From DASWJZ01 sp963805325 (GTDB lineage: Bacteria > Pseudomonadota > Alphaproteobacteria > Rhizobiales > Afifellaceae), in assembly GCA_963805325.1 (NCBI GenBank), contig CAWDTS010000002.1, positions 372,001 to 436,000 of the forward strand: a DNA stretch of 64,000 nucleotides. The letters are read 5' to 3'. Shown one piece after another: positions 51,281-61,800 of the stretch. A model generated the notes under the pieces. It was not told where the DNA came from. It worked only from the letters and a program-made list of their open reading frames with translations, and made no database searches. Position 1 is the first letter of the stretch; each line of letters starts with the position of its first letter. A program made the position numbers and the translations under genes.

Positions 51281-51619
51281 AACACGCCGCGGCTGGGGAA
51301 AACCCTGGACCGCCCTGTCACTCCAACGTCATCGTATTCGAGGCCGCGAAGCGCGCAAATCTTCATTGTGCGACGCGTTGAAAGGAACATTGCGGCGCAC
51401 AATTCGTGCGCCTTGGGCCATGTGTCCGGTGCGTAGGCGCGCGGGCCGTTTGCCGGATCTGGTGGAAAAGGGTGGCTTGCCGCAACAAGTGCCGCTTTTC
51501 CGGCCGTAATTGACCATATCGCGAGAATATTTCGGGGCGTGCGACCTTGGGGCTCTTGAGTGTCGGGCCGTGCGATGCTGCAATAGCGGCAATCGAGACT
51601 ACACTGGGCGTGGGGCGCC
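51281..51619. other. Gene-free stretch between two divergent genes
   Basis: About 340 bases between the orphan ABC ATPase (minus) and the WYL-like gene (plus). It must hold the promoters of both. I see no RNA gene, repeat or recognisable operator; the short open frames on either strand have no ribosome site or family resemblance. Confidence 0.5.
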
Positions 51620-52414
51620 ATGGGGGCAGTAGTCGAATGGTTTGAGGCGCGCGGAGAGATTCCGCTGCGACAGCCATTTCGTGTACGCGAATACGCTCCC
51701 GTTACCGACGATTCTGAACGACCGGTCGACGAATACTTCCTCGACACGATTCGCGGCGTCGCCTTCGCAATCGAATATTGCGATCCCCACGGCTGGATGA
51801 GCACCCGGACAATTCGCTGTCTCGGCATCGACACGCATCATCCCGCCTGCATCAGCGCCTTCTGCCACGCCCGTGGCAGTGTCATGAGCTTCCGCGTCGA
51901 CCGCATCATCTCGATCATCGGCCTAAACACCGGCGAGGTCGTTTCGAGCGACGAGCACCTGGCACTTCTCTCGCCCTACCTTGCGGACCCCGAACCGGGC
52001 TCGGACCTCAGCGCGCTGGTCGCTCTGCAGGCGGCGACGCGCGACGGAGTGTTCGCCCTCCTCGACGTCGCCATGGCCGAGGGTAATCTGGGCGAGGAGG
52101 CGCGCGCACTGGTTCTCGACTATGTACGCGCCGAAGCCGATGCCGTGGGCCTCGCGATGCCGCCGACGGAGTTTGTCGACGTCTGGGTCAACAACCTTGC
52201 CCCGCCGCTTGAAAGCGTTACCCGCGCGATCAGGACTCTTCTGGTCAACCGGGACAAGTTCGCGAGGGTTCTGCCCCGGCTTCTGAAAGTGGCACGCTGC
52301 CCGGGCGCTCTCGACGTATCCGAAGATGAGCTGCGCGACCTTTTCGCGGCTGTGCGCAAACACTTTCGCCGGGCCCCGCGTGATTTTCCGAGCAGCATCC
52401 GGGCGACGCGATAG
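51620..52414 (+). CDS. WYL-like domain protein
   Basis: 264 residues of uncertain family. Residues ~45-100 resemble a WYL domain: VAFAIEYCDPHGWMSTRTI, then LGIDTHHPACISAFCHARG, then SFRVDRIISI, echoing the YxDxxG, WYLVAWCHLR and FRLDRI segments of WYL proteins, but with ACISAFCHARG in place of WYL. The C-terminus (residues ~175-260, LPRLLKVARCPGALDVSEDEL) looks like a TerB-type helical domain. No helix-turn-helix is seen. It precedes ybdK by 55 bases on the same strand. Ligand-sensing role inferred only from the WYL resemblance. Confidence 0.75.
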   Translation: MGAVVEWFEARGEIPLRQPFRVREYAPVTDDSERPVDEYFLDTIRGVAFAIEYCDPHGWMSTRTIRCLGIDTHHPACISAFCHARGSVMSFRVDRIISIIGLNTGEVVSSDEHLALLSPYLADPEPGSDLSALVALQAATRDGVFALLDVAMAEGNLGEEARALVLDYVRAEADAVGLAMPPTEFVDVWVNNLAPPLESVTRAIRTLLVNRDKFARVLPRLLKVARCPGALDVSEDELRDLFAAVRKHFRRAPRDFPSSIRATR

Positions 52415-52469
52415 CCGCGGATTTTGCCAATGGGCGATGCAAAAGCTGGCGCTTCGCTGCGTCGCGTGA

Positions 52470-53633
52470 TTGCCTAGGGCGGTGACAAAAGACGCCAAAC
52501 AGACCTTGGGGCACACGTTGGGGATCGAGGAGGAGTACTTCCTCGTCGATCTCGAAACGCGCGATCTCGCGGCCGACCCGCCTGAAGCCCTGATGCGGGT
52601 CTGCCGGGAACTCCTCGGCGAGCACGTTACGCCGGAGTTCCGTCGCTGTCAGATCGAGATCGGAACGTCGGTCTGCGGCACGATCGCGGAGGCGCGAAAC
52701 CAGATCGCGCTTTTCCGCAGGACCATCGCCGCGGAGGCGAAGCAGCACGGGATGGGCCTGATCGCGGCCTCCACGCACCCCTTCGCGGACTGGAGCACGC
52801 AGGTCACGACCGCCAAGGAACGCTACACCAGGCTGCAGGCCGATCTCCGTACGGTCGCCGAGCGGCTCCTGATCAGCGGCATGCATGTGCATATCGGCGT
52901 GCCGGACGAGGACCTCAGGATCGATCTCCACGGACAGCTCGTCTATTTCCTGCCGCACCTTCTGGCGCTTTCCGTCTCCTCGCCCTTCTGGCAGGGGCGA
53001 GCCACGGGACTGAAGTCCTACCGAGCCTCGGTCGCCATCGAACTGCCGCGCGCCGGTCTGCCTCAGACCTTTTCGAGCGCGTCGGAATTCCGTCGCATGG
53101 TCGACCTTCTGGTGAAGCTTGGCTGTATCGAGGACGCCACCAAGATCTGGTGGGACCTCCGCCCCTCGGCCCGCTTCCCGACCATCGAGATGCGGATCAC
53201 TGACATCTGCACACGGCTTGAGGACGGCATCGCGCTTGCCGCCACGTTCCAGGCGATCGTGGAGATGCTGATCTCGCTGAAGCGCCGGAACCTGCGCTGG
53301 CGCCAGTATCTGCCGGCGCTGATCGCCGAGAACCGCTGGCTCGCGCAGCGGCACGGGGTCGGAGGAGAGCTCATCGATTTCGGACGCGCCGAGACCGTGC
53401 CCTTCTCCGATCTGACCGAGGAACTGATCGCACTGCTCGGCGAGGAGGCAGAGAAACTCGGCTCCCGCAAGGAAGTGGAGCACCTGCGGAATATCGTCGC
53501 CACGGGCACCAGCGCCGACCGCCAGCTTGGCGTCTACGAAGGCGCGCTCGCAAAGGGCGAAAGCAGGGAGACGGCACTCAAAGCCGTCGTCGACCACCTC
53601 ATGGTGGAGACGCTCGAGGGCTGCGAAGGCTGA
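52470..53633 (+). CDS. Carboxylate-amine ligase YbdK (glutamate-cysteine ligase 2 family)
   Basis: ATP-dependent ligase of the GCS2 family, about 387 residues. Markers are LGIEEEYFLVD near the N-terminus, STHPFADW (~105), MHVHIGVPDEDLRI (~148) and RFPTIEMRITDICTRLEDG (~245). E. coli YbdK has weak glutamate-cysteine ligase activity; the true substrate is unknown. The start is TTG 52470 or GTG 52482 (AGGG three bases upstream); the latter is slightly favoured by family length. Follows the WYL-like gene. Confidence 0.88.
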   Translation: MPRAVTKDAKQTLGHTLGIEEEYFLVDLETRDLAADPPEALMRVCRELLGEHVTPEFRRCQIEIGTSVCGTIAEARNQIALFRRTIAAEAKQHGMGLIAASTHPFADWSTQVTTAKERYTRLQADLRTVAERLLISGMHVHIGVPDEDLRIDLHGQLVYFLPHLLALSVSSPFWQGRATGLKSYRASVAIELPRAGLPQTFSSASEFRRMVDLLVKLGCIEDATKIWWDLRPSARFPTIEMRITDICTRLEDGIALAATFQAIVEMLISLKRRNLRWRQYLPALIAENRWLAQRHGVGGELIDFGRAETVPFSDLTEELIALLGEEAEKLGSRKEVEHLRNIVATGTSADRQLGVYEGALAKGESRETALKAVVDHLMVETLEGCEG

Positions 53634-53764
53634 ACTCCACGGGAGCGCGGCAGCCCGTTCCCGCATAGCTGCCTTGCTGCAAACGGCGCGGCTTCAGTCC
53701 GACCGACCTGATACCATTCCCGCAAAGAAGCCGGAGCATGCCGGCGTAGCAGGGGAGGATCACA

Positions 53765-54973
53765 CTGGCCGACCGGTGGACGCTCGCTGTTTCGGTCGCG
53801 CGCATTTTCCTGTTCGCGACCTTCATGACGGTCGCTTCCGTCATTCCCATTCTCATCAAGGAGTGGGGGATCGGCGCGGCGCAGGCCGGCGCCATCGTCA
53901 CGGCGTTCACGGTCTCCTATGCGATCTCGCTGTTCGGCTTCGCCTGGGCCGCCGACCACATTGGAGCGAAGCGCGCGGTGGCCATCTCGGCGGTCGCAAG
54001 TGCGGCTGCGTCGGCCACCTTCGGGGCGTTCGCGCGCGACTGGACCAGTGCGTTCTTTCTCTACGGCCTCGTGGGGCTGTCGCAGGGCGGGGTCTATACG
54101 CCGCTCATCATGCTCTTCGCCGAGCGCAGCGACCCGACGAAACGCGGGGCTGCGATGGGTTGGCTCATCGCCTCCACCTCGGTCGGCTATGCGGCTTCGC
54201 TGTTTCTGTCGGGGATAGCTCTTGCGTTCGGCGGCTACCGCGCCGCGTTCCTCGTCACCGGTCTCGCGCCGACGATCGGCGCCGCGCTGATGCTGATCTG
54301 CCTGCGCGGCGTGGAGAACAGGATCCATCGGCGGAGCGTGAAGCTGAGTTTCTCCATGCATGTGCTCGGCGGGCGCGAGGCGCGCCTTTTGACCGCCGGC
54401 TACACTGCACATTGCTGGGAGCTTCTGGGCAGCTGGGCGTGGCTGCCGTCGCTGATCGCCGCCGCGTTCGTCATGGGTGGGAACGGGGTCGCCGCCGCAA
54501 GCCAATCGAGCGCCCTGGCGACGGCAACACTGCATCTCACCGGCGCCACGGCATCCTTCGTCATGGGGTCGCTGTCGGACCGGCTCGGGCGCCGCACCGT
54601 GCTTCTCGGCGTTGGAAGCGCAAGCGCCGTGCTCTCGCTCGCGATCGGCTGGATGGTATGGCTGCCGGTCGGTCTTCTTGTCGCGCTGGCGCTCGCTTAC
54701 TCGTTTCTCACGATCGGCAACTCGCCGGTGTTGACGACCGCCATCACCGAGGTCACCGAGCAAGGTCATCTCGGATTTGTGCTCGCAGTGCGATCGCTGC
54801 TTGGTTTCGGCGCAGGTGCGCTGGCGCCGCTCGCCGCCGGGCTGGTCTATGACGCGGCTATACGTATCGACCTGCCCCCAGCCGCGGTCTGGGGCGCGAC
54901 GTTCGGCGTACTCGGCCTCGGCGGTGTCATCGCGGCGGCCTGCGCGGCGGGCCTCGTCCGACCGGCCGCGTGA
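53765..54973 (+). CDS. MFS transporter, probable CTG start
   Basis: Major facilitator of about 402 residues with 12 hydrophobic helices. The first helix (LAVSVARIFLFATFMTVASV) begins before any ATG/GTG/TTG: in this frame a stop lies at 53747 and the first standard start is ATG 53825, which would delete half of that helix. CTG at 53765 is preceded at 6 bases by AGGGGAGG (53751-53758), an excellent Shine-Dalgarno, so CTG is the likely start, or a base error for TTG/GTG. Motif A (GFAWAADHIGAKRAV) and the second-half copy GSLSDRLGRRTVLLG are present. Nearest types are cyanate- or drug-exporter-like; substrate unknown. Confidence 0.8.
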   Translation: MADRWTLAVSVARIFLFATFMTVASVIPILIKEWGIGAAQAGAIVTAFTVSYAISLFGFAWAADHIGAKRAVAISAVASAAASATFGAFARDWTSAFFLYGLVGLSQGGVYTPLIMLFAERSDPTKRGAAMGWLIASTSVGYAASLFLSGIALAFGGYRAAFLVTGLAPTIGAALMLICLRGVENRIHRRSVKLSFSMHVLGGREARLLTAGYTAHCWELLGSWAWLPSLIAAAFVMGGNGVAAASQSSALATATLHLTGATASFVMGSLSDRLGRRTVLLGVGSASAVLSLAIGWMVWLPVGLLVALALAYSFLTIGNSPVLTTAITEVTEQGHLGFVLAVRSLLGFGAGALAPLAAGLVYDAAIRIDLPPAAVWGATFGVLGLGGVIAAACAAGLVRPAA

Positions 54974-54980
54974 TGAGCCG

Positions 54981-56372
54981 CTAGGCCGCGAGCGTCTCCC
55001 CGTCCCTGATCCGCTCGGTTGGCGCGGAGAACGTCACGAGCTCTTCCCCGGCAGTTGGATGCACGGCCATCGTGGCGTCGAAGTCGGCCTTGGTCGCACG
55101 CATCTTCACCGGAATTGCGAGAAGCTGCGCCATTTCGCCGGCGCCCGGCCCGAGCACATGGGCGCCGAGCACCACCTGCGTGTCCGCATCGACGACAAGC
55201 TTCATGAGCATGCGGTCGGGACGACCGGTCAGCGTGCCCTTCAGCGGACGGAAGGCGGTCTTGTAGACGTCGAGATTCTTGCAGCGCTCGCGCGCCGTAT
55301 CTTCCGTCAGGCCGACCGTGCCGATCTCCGGCTGCGAGAACACGGCCGTGGCGACCTTGTCGTAGTCGGGCGTGGTCGGACGGTCGCGGAAGACCGTCGC
55401 TACGAAGCACTCGGCCTCGTGGATGGCGACGGGCGTAAGCTGGATGCGATCCGTGACGTCGCCGATCGCCCAGATGTGATCAGCTTTCGTCTTCGAGTAG
55501 TCGTCGACCTCGATCGCCCGCCGCTTGTCGAGCGTCACGCCGGCCGCCTCCAGCCCGAGCCCATCGACGTTCGGCACGCGCCCGACGGCAAGCAGGATGG
55601 CGTCCGTCTCTTCGACGCCGCCGCTCGAAAGATGCGCGACCAGCCGACCGTCGGCGCCCTTCTCCACCTTCTCGAACACCTCGCCGCAGAGGACGCGGAC
55701 GCCTTTGTTGGTGATCTCGGCGTGAAAGAGACGGCGCAAATCCATGTCGAAGCGCGACAGCACCTCACGGCCGCGATAGACGATCGTCGTGTCGACTCCA
55801 AGACCGTGGAAGATGCCGGCGAATTCCACCGCGATGTAACCGCCGCCGGCGATCATGATCTTCTTCGGCAGGCGCTCGAGATGAAACGCTTCGTCGGAGG
55901 TGATGCAGTGCTCGTGGCCGGGCAGCGCGGCGTGCGGATTGGGCCGCGCGCCGGTGGCGACGAGAATGCGTTCGGCGCTCACCGTCTTGCCGGTGCGCTC
56001 GATCTTGACCCGATGGCCGCCGGCAAGAACGGCGCGCGACTCGATCAGCTCGGCGCCTGCCTTCGCGAGGTTGGCGCGGTAGACCGTCTCAAGCCGCGCG
56101 ATCTCCTTGTCCTTGTTGGCGATCAGCGTCGGCCAGTCGAACGAGGTCTCGCCGACATGCCAGCCATAGGCGGCGCTGTCCTCGAACTCCTCGCGAAAAT
56201 GCGAAGCGTAGACCAGAAGCTTCTTCGGAATGCAGCCGCGGATGACGCAGGTGCCGCCGACGCGATCGGCTTCTGCGACGGCGACGCGCGCACCAACCTC
56301 AGCCGCACGCCGCGCCGCGCGGACGCCGCCGGAGCCGGCGCCGATGACGAAGAGGTCGTAGTCGTAAGCCAC
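54981..56372 (-). CDS. gor: Glutathione-disulfide reductase
   Basis: FAD enzyme reducing oxidised glutathione with NADPH, 463 residues. FAD motif VIGAGSGGVRAARRAA, redox pair GGTCVIRGCIPKKLLV (~40), NADPH domain GGGYIAVEFAGIF followed by VYRGREVLSRFD, second FAD motif IWAIGDVTD and C-terminal His/Glu VHPTAGEEL (~435). The Arg in VYRGREV suits NADPH. It lies seven bases before the DUF2059 gene, a standard arrangement with rpiA and gph. Confidence 0.95.
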   Translation of the reverse strand: MAYDYDLFVIGAGSGGVRAARRAAEVGARVAVAEADRVGGTCVIRGCIPKKLLVYASHFREEFEDSAAYGWHVGETSFDWPTLIANKDKEIARLETVYRANLAKAGAELIESRAVLAGGHRVKIERTGKTVSAERILVATGARPNPHAALPGHEHCITSDEAFHLERLPKKIMIAGGGYIAVEFAGIFHGLGVDTTIVYRGREVLSRFDMDLRRLFHAEITNKGVRVLCGEVFEKVEKGADGRLVAHLSSGGVEETDAILLAVGRVPNVDGLGLEAAGVTLDKRRAIEVDDYSKTKADHIWAIGDVTDRIQLTPVAIHEAECFVATVFRDRPTTPDYDKVATAVFSQPEIGTVGLTEDTARERCKNLDVYKTAFRPLKGTLTGRPDRMLMKLVVDADTQVVLGAHVLGPGAGEMAQLLAIPVKMRATKADFDATMAVHPTAGEELVTFSAPTERIRDGETLAA

Positions 56373-56378
56373 GCGGCT

Positions 56379-56993
56379 TTATTGCGCAGGTGCAGGCGCC
56401 GGTGCCTGTGCCGGCCCGGCCACGTCGCTCTGGATTGCCTGCTGCTCCGCGGTCATCGCCGCCTCGAGCTCCGCCTTGACCTTGTCGTTAAGCTCCGTCG
56501 CCACCGACCTCCCCCACGCATTTGCCGCCGCGGTCTGCACAGCCAAAAGCTGGGGCAGCGCCGTCGCGAACTTCTTGCCCGTATCGGTGCTGTAGAAATC
56601 GATCAGGTCCTGCATCTCGGCGTCGGTGAATCCGGATGCCCAGACGCGGGCGAGGTAGGCGTCGAGTTCCGGGCGGCGGTTAACCAGCTGGACGGCAACC
56701 TTGTCGACGACCGTGATGATGCCGAGCTGCATCTGCGGGTTGGCGCGGATGAAGTCATTCTTCGCCTTGTCGGCGATATTGGGCAGAAGCTCATCGAACA
56801 TGCGGCCGATCCGGGTCACCTCGACGAGCTTGTTCGCAAGCTCCTGCGTCTTCGGCGAGAGCTTCATCGTCATGATGTCGTTCAAGGCGGCGTCACCGGC
56901 AGGGGCGGGCGCATTTGCGTTCTGCGCAAATCCGGGCGCGGCGCCCAGGACCGTCGCCAGCACGAAGAAAGAAGCGGCGAGCAAACGTCTCAT
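56379..56993 (-). CDS. Exported DUF2059 protein
   Basis: 204 residues: a signal peptide (~23, ending GFAQ), an Ala/Pro-rich start, then the DUF2059 helical domain with MFDELLPNIADKAKND and FTDAEMQDLIDFYSTDTGKK. The C-terminus is Pro/Ala repeats. Periplasmic; function unknown. Conserved between gor and rpiA in Rhizobiales. Confidence 0.88.
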   Translation of the reverse strand: MRRLLAASFFVLATVLGAAPGFAQNANAPAPAGDAALNDIMTMKLSPKTQELANKLVEVTRIGRMFDELLPNIADKAKNDFIRANPQMQLGIITVVDKVAVQLVNRRPELDAYLARVWASGFTDAEMQDLIDFYSTDTGKKFATALPQLLAVQTAAANAWGRSVATELNDKVKAELEAAMTAEQQAIQSDVAGPAQAPAPAPAQ

Positions 56994-57048
56994 TTTGAAC
57001 CTCCGTCCGACGGTCGCAGTGCCGTCTCACTCATTGGTCGATCGAATT

Positions 57049-57738
57049 TCAGGCTTGAAGCTCGGCGACCCCCTCCGGCGAAGCCACGAGGGCAAGGTCG
57101 GCATAGCCCAGGAAGAGCCCGTGCTCCATAACGCCGGGAATGCTTGAGAGCTTCAGAGCCAGCGCTTCTGGGTCGGGAATGCGGCCAAATGATGCGTCAA
57201 GGATGCGGTTTCCGTTGTCCGTCACGAAGGGGTTACCGTGGCTTCTTCGAAGATTGATGGCGCCACTGAGCCCGAGCTCGACCGCGACGTTTTCGATCGC
57301 CCGCGACGTCGCGACCAGGCCGAATTCCGCCACTTCGATCGGCAGCGGGAAGGCGCCCAGCGTTTCCACGATCTTGCCGGCGTCAGCGATCACGATCATG
57401 CGGCTGGCGGCGGCGGCCACGATCTTCTCGCGCAGGAGCGCCCCTCCTCCCCCCTTGATCAGAGCGAGCCCCGGGCCGATCTCGTCAGCGCCGTCGACGT
57501 TCAGATCGAGCTCCGGCTCTTCATCGAGCGTTGCGAGTGGCACGCCAACCTTCCGCGCGAGCGACGCCGTGCCGTCTGAGCTTGCGACCCCGACAACGGT
57601 CAGCCCTGACGCGACACGCTCGCCAAGAAGCTCGACGAAAAGCGCCGACGTCGACCCGCTGCCCAGGCCAAGGCGCATTCCGTCTTCCACGTAGGAGAGC
57701 GCGGCCTCGGCGGCGCGGCGCTTCAGGTCGTCTGACAT
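57049..57738 (-). CDS. rpiA: Ribose-5-phosphate isomerase A
   Basis: Interconverts ribose 5-phosphate and ribulose 5-phosphate; 229 residues. Markers are LGLGSGSTS (phosphate loop, ~24-32), DGADEI (catalytic Asp, ~85), KGGGGALLREKIVA (~96-109) and VTDNGNRILDA (~190). Start ATG 57738; a longer open frame overlaps gph and is not used. Divergent from gph. Confidence 0.96.
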   Translation of the reverse strand: MSDDLKRRAAEAALSYVEDGMRLGLGSGSTSALFVELLGERVASGLTVVGVASSDGTASLARKVGVPLATLDEEPELDLNVDGADEIGPGLALIKGGGGALLREKIVAAAASRMIVIADAGKIVETLGAFPLPIEVAEFGLVATSRAIENVAVELGLSGAINLRRSHGNPFVTDNGNRILDASFGRIPDPEALALKLSSIPGVMEHGLFLGYADLALVASPEGVAELQA

Positions 57739-57849
57739 CGCTTCCGAGCGGGATATCGTGACCGCCGGGGCGTCTAGCATGCGCTCCGGTTTCGACCAAG
57801 AGCCTGCGCCGCCTTGCCAAAACGGAACGGGCGGGATAGTCGCGCGCCG

Positions 57850-58572
57850 ATGGCAAGTCCCCTCCTCGTCTTCGACCTCGACGGCACGCTGGCCGACACC
57901 GCCCCGGACCTGCTGGCGACTCTCGGCGAAGTGCTGCCGCGCCACGGATTCCGAAGCGGAATCGACGCGGATTTCCGCGAAGGCATCGGACACGGGGCGC
58001 GCTCGCTCATCGAATATGCCCTCGCCCAGCAAGGGATCACCGTCGACGCGGCCAAGCTGGACCGCATCTTCGCGGATTTCCTCGACTACTATGAGGCGAA
58101 CATTTGCGTGAAAACACGGCTCTTCCCGGGCACGATCGCGCTTCTCGACAGGTTCGCGCAGTCCGGCTGGGCCTTCGCGGTATGCACCAACAAGCCGATC
58201 AGGATGTCGGAGCTTCTGCTTGAGCGCCTCGGGATCGCCGAGCGCTTCGCCGCGATCCGCGGCGGCGACAGCTTCCCCTACAAGAAACCGAACCCGGCGC
58301 ATCTCCTCGACACGATCGCCGCCGCCGCCGGGGCGCGGGAGCAATCGGTCATGGTCGGGGATTCGCGGACCGATCTCGATACGGCGCGCGGCGCGGACGT
58401 CCCGTTCATCGGCGTGACGTTCGGCTACACGCCGGTGCCGATGGTGGAGCTTCAGCCCGACGTCCTCGTCGAAAGCTTCGATGCGGTTCTGCCGGCGGAC
58501 ACGGCGCTGCTGCTGAACGGCCGTGCCGGCGACGGGCGGGCAGCGCCGTCAGCCGCCCCGGCCGCGCCTTGA
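57850..58572 (+). CDS. gph: Phosphoglycolate phosphatase (HAD family)
   Basis: HAD hydrolase of 240 residues that removes phosphoglycolate from DNA repair or oxygenation. Motif I FDLDGTLADT (nucleophile Asp), motif II CTNKP, motif III with Lys in YKKPNPAHL and motif IV VMVGDSRTDLDTA. Its last codons overlap the tRNA-Val promoter. Long Ala/Pro tail after ~225 is unusual but harmless. Start ATG 57850; TTG 57814 also possible. Confidence 0.9.
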   Translation: MASPLLVFDLDGTLADTAPDLLATLGEVLPRHGFRSGIDADFREGIGHGARSLIEYALAQQGITVDAAKLDRIFADFLDYYEANICVKTRLFPGTIALLDRFAQSGWAFAVCTNKPIRMSELLLERLGIAERFAAIRGGDSFPYKKPNPAHLLDTIAAAAGAREQSVMVGDSRTDLDTARGADVPFIGVTFGYTPVPMVELQPDVLVESFDAVLPADTALLLNGRAGDGRAAPSAAPAAP

Positions 58573-58597
58573 TTTCGGGAATCGCGGCTCCTATAGA
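58569..58597 (+). promoter_or_regulatory. Promoter of tRNA-Val
   Basis: TTGATT, a 17-base spacer, TATAGA; strong for this kind of genome. The -35 overlaps the gph stop. The tRNA begins 34 bases after the -10. Confidence 0.65.
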
Positions 58598-58630
58598 CCG
58601 GGTCTTCGGCTCAAAGGTTTCAGCCGGCCC

Positions 58631-58705
58631 GGGCGGTTAGCTCAGCGGGAGAGCACACGCTTCACACGCGTGGGGTCACTGGTTCAATCCCAGTACCGCC
58701 CACCA
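58631..58705 (+). tRNA. tRNA-Val (CAC)
   Basis: 75 bases with encoded CCA. Acceptor GGGCGGT/ACCGCCC; anticodon stem CACGC/GCGTG with loop TTCACAC gives CAC; T-arm GGTTCAATCC. Single tRNA with its own promoter. Confidence 0.97.
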
Positions 58706-58802
58706 TTTCCCGTCACAACGGCAGGTTTTTGAACTCCGCATCCTTGCCTAGGCGGCTAAGGTCGTCCATGGTTCGCGGCGTTCCTCAAATCTGAGGCGTG
58801 GT

Positions 58803-61800
58803 TTGACATCCACCGACCTCCCCGCGCCGGACCCAGCGACGCCGCCGGCTCACGCGCGCCGGCGCCCGATCGAGCCGCGTCTCCAGATTGCGCTTGCCAT
58901 GGTGCTGATCGCGATCCTCGGCGCGATCACAGCCTATCGCGGGGCGGTCGCCGAGATGGAGAGCGCTCTGCTCGAGCAGACGCTCGACCAGGGGCGACTA
59001 CTGGAGCTCTATTTCCGGCAGGATAAGACGGACGGGGTTCTGCTACGGGAAATGCTGTCCGTTCGCAAAGGCGACTACGAGCGGCTGGCCCGCACGCTCA
59101 TGCAACAGGCAGACGAGGCCAGAACTCAAAACCAGCAGGAGCGCGCTCTGGCGCTCGACTTGCAGGCTCAGGCGGAGATCGCGGCCGGCCGTGCCTTGCG
59201 GAGCGTCTATTGGGATCTGCCGAGTTTCGACGATGGCGCATACAGCGTCGAGCAGAACCTGCGGAAGAGCGCGGTGCAGAGGCTCAACTACCTCGGCTTC
59301 GAGGCGACATGGGCTGCACCCCCAGCGTCCACCGACAACGCGGAGAGCACCACCGCGGCGTCCGACACGATCTGGCCCGACCTGGAGCTCGACATCGGCG
59401 TTGGCCACGCTCGCGTGCCGTCGCTTGCTTTCGCCGTCGCCGGCTTTGTCGCGGCACTGGTGCTGCTGACGATCGCGGACATCTCGCGGGCGGGCACGCG
59501 CAAGCGCTTGTTGTTTTATCTCGGATCCGCGTTCGGCCTGCTGCCGGTTGCGTTCGCAATCTACGAAGATTCGGAGATCTGGTACTGGTTTGCTGCAACG
59601 GCGGTCGCCTTCGGGGCACTCACCGCGCTCGGATGGTGGTTTGGCGCGCTGCAGGGCCCAGAGGATGGCGGCCATCCGTTCCACCCCGCCGAATTCGAGC
59701 GCCGGACCTACACCGGGGGACATCTTCTCAGCCGCACGGTCCACGACCGCTTTTCGCAGCTTGCGGTACTGACGATCGCGGGGTCGGTGCTTCTCAGCGC
59801 CATCGTCGGCGCATGGTTCAGCATAGCCGACACGCACGCGCGCCGGGCCGCGCTCGATGCGGTCGGGTTCGAGGCCGATATGCTGAAGCGCGGATCGCTG
59901 TTCGGTGTGACCCGCTCGATCGTGCTGGAGGATATGGCGGTAACGATGGAGGAGCGCGCGCGGGTTGCAGTGATGGCGGCCCGCGGTCGTCTTGCACCCA
60001 CGGAAGATACTCAGGCGACTTCTGCCGGACCTTGAGGACGCTCGCTTGCGCGCCGGCCAATATACCAAGAATACGCTGGACAGCATCAACGACCGTGAGG
60101 TCGGTATCCAGGCCGACGCCGTCTTCCCGCGGCATGTGCTCGCCAACCTGGCGCTGGTCGTGAATCGCGAAAGGCCGGAAAACGGCCTCTACAGAAACGC
60201 CTGGGAGGCCTTCGGAAACTGGGAGGCGGCGCGAACCGACAGCCTCGAAGCGCACGAGCGCGCGGTCATTTTCCTCGCGACGCTGACGGTATTCGCCGTC
60301 GCCATCTACCTCGTCGGACAGGCGCTCGGCATGGGCCGCGGCAGAGCCGCGTTCGTGCTCACCGGCCTCGGCATCGTGTTTGTTGTCACCGGCCTTGGAC
60401 TGGCGGCGCGAACTGAGCTGGCAGTCGAGGGCGCGGAAGCTCCCCACGAGGTTCCCGCATCGTGCCAACTCGACCCGGAGCGTTGGGGACCAGTCCGGGG
60501 CGGCCCAAACGCACTTGCAGCCCGCCAGTTCGCCATCGGCATCACCACCCTCGACAACGCGCTGACGTCAGACGAGTACCAAACCGCAGCCGACCACCTG
60601 CGGTGCGCGGCCACCCTGCGACCGAACTTCGTGGACGCGAACCGGCGCCTTGCGAAGAGCGTATCAGCAGATGAATTCCAGCCAGATCAGCGAAAACTAT
60701 GTCAGCCTGCCGGGGCGGGGCGAATTGAAGGAAGTCGTGGAGTCGCTGGAGCGCGCGCTTGAGGAAATCGAGCGCAAGGGCCTCAGCCCGTCACGGCTGC
60801 GCGCGTCGCTCGCCTTCAACGGAGCCCTGGAGGCGCTCAGCGAACACAACCGCAAGGGCCTCGACGCCAGCGTCGTCGCAGCGCGCAAGGCATTCGACGA
60901 ACTGCCGGCCAGCAACGAAGCGATGCGAGATTCCCGGAGGGTCAGGCAGTTCAACCTCGCGGCCATTCTCCTGGCGCGCGGCGATCGCGATGAAGCGCTT
61001 CAGGCCTATCAAACGGCATTGGCCTCGACGACGCAGTTTTCCAACGATTTCCTCTTCAGCACCGTCACCGACCTTCAGGTGGTACTTGCGCTCCGCTGCT
61101 CGGACAATGACACGACCGACGACTGCGGAGTGCTCCGGCAGGACGTTCAAAACCTGACCCAGCAGATCGTCAGCGCAATCGCGTCGGCAAAATCCGACTG
61201 GAGCGCAGCCGTGGCACTGGATAAGGGCGGAGCCGAAGCCAGCACGTCGAGCTTCGCAGTCCGGATGATAACGTCACCCGAGCGGAAACCCGGACGCATC
61301 GTACTCCTTTGGTATGCGTTCGATCCCAGTTGGAATGTCTGGCATGTGCTGCCCGATGTGTCGGGCCCGGTCAGCAGCGATACGGTGCCAGAATGCCGAT
61401 GGCGCGTGGACCGTGCAGCGCTCCTGGCTCAACTCCAGCTCCGCCTGCATCGAAACCGGCCGCTATCGCGTCGAGGTCTATGCGGACGGCGAGCGTGTCG
61501 GCGAGGCGGAAGTCGACGTCGAACTCCCGAAAACCGTGCCGGTGCGCTTCCGCGATTTGAACCTGACCCTATGCGCGCCGGCCAACTGGCGGCGTTGGCA
61601 GCTTCTCCCAAGCGATGTCTCGGTTCCCGCCCGGCCAACCGACGAGCAGCTGTTCGACGGGTTGTTCCCTGAAAACAATCCGCAAGCGGCACTATTGCTT
61701 CATGCCCTGCCAGGGCCGCGGCAGGGCCGCGATGTCTCCCAGGATCTCGATTCGACCCTCAACGACCTCGCCATCGAGAGGCAAAACGCTGAGCTCGTCT

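Noticed and set aside
54777..57131. A 784-codon open frame on the plus strand
   Set aside because: Antisense to gor, DUF2059 and rpiA, all well supported. Arg/Asp-rich composition is typical of a shadow frame.
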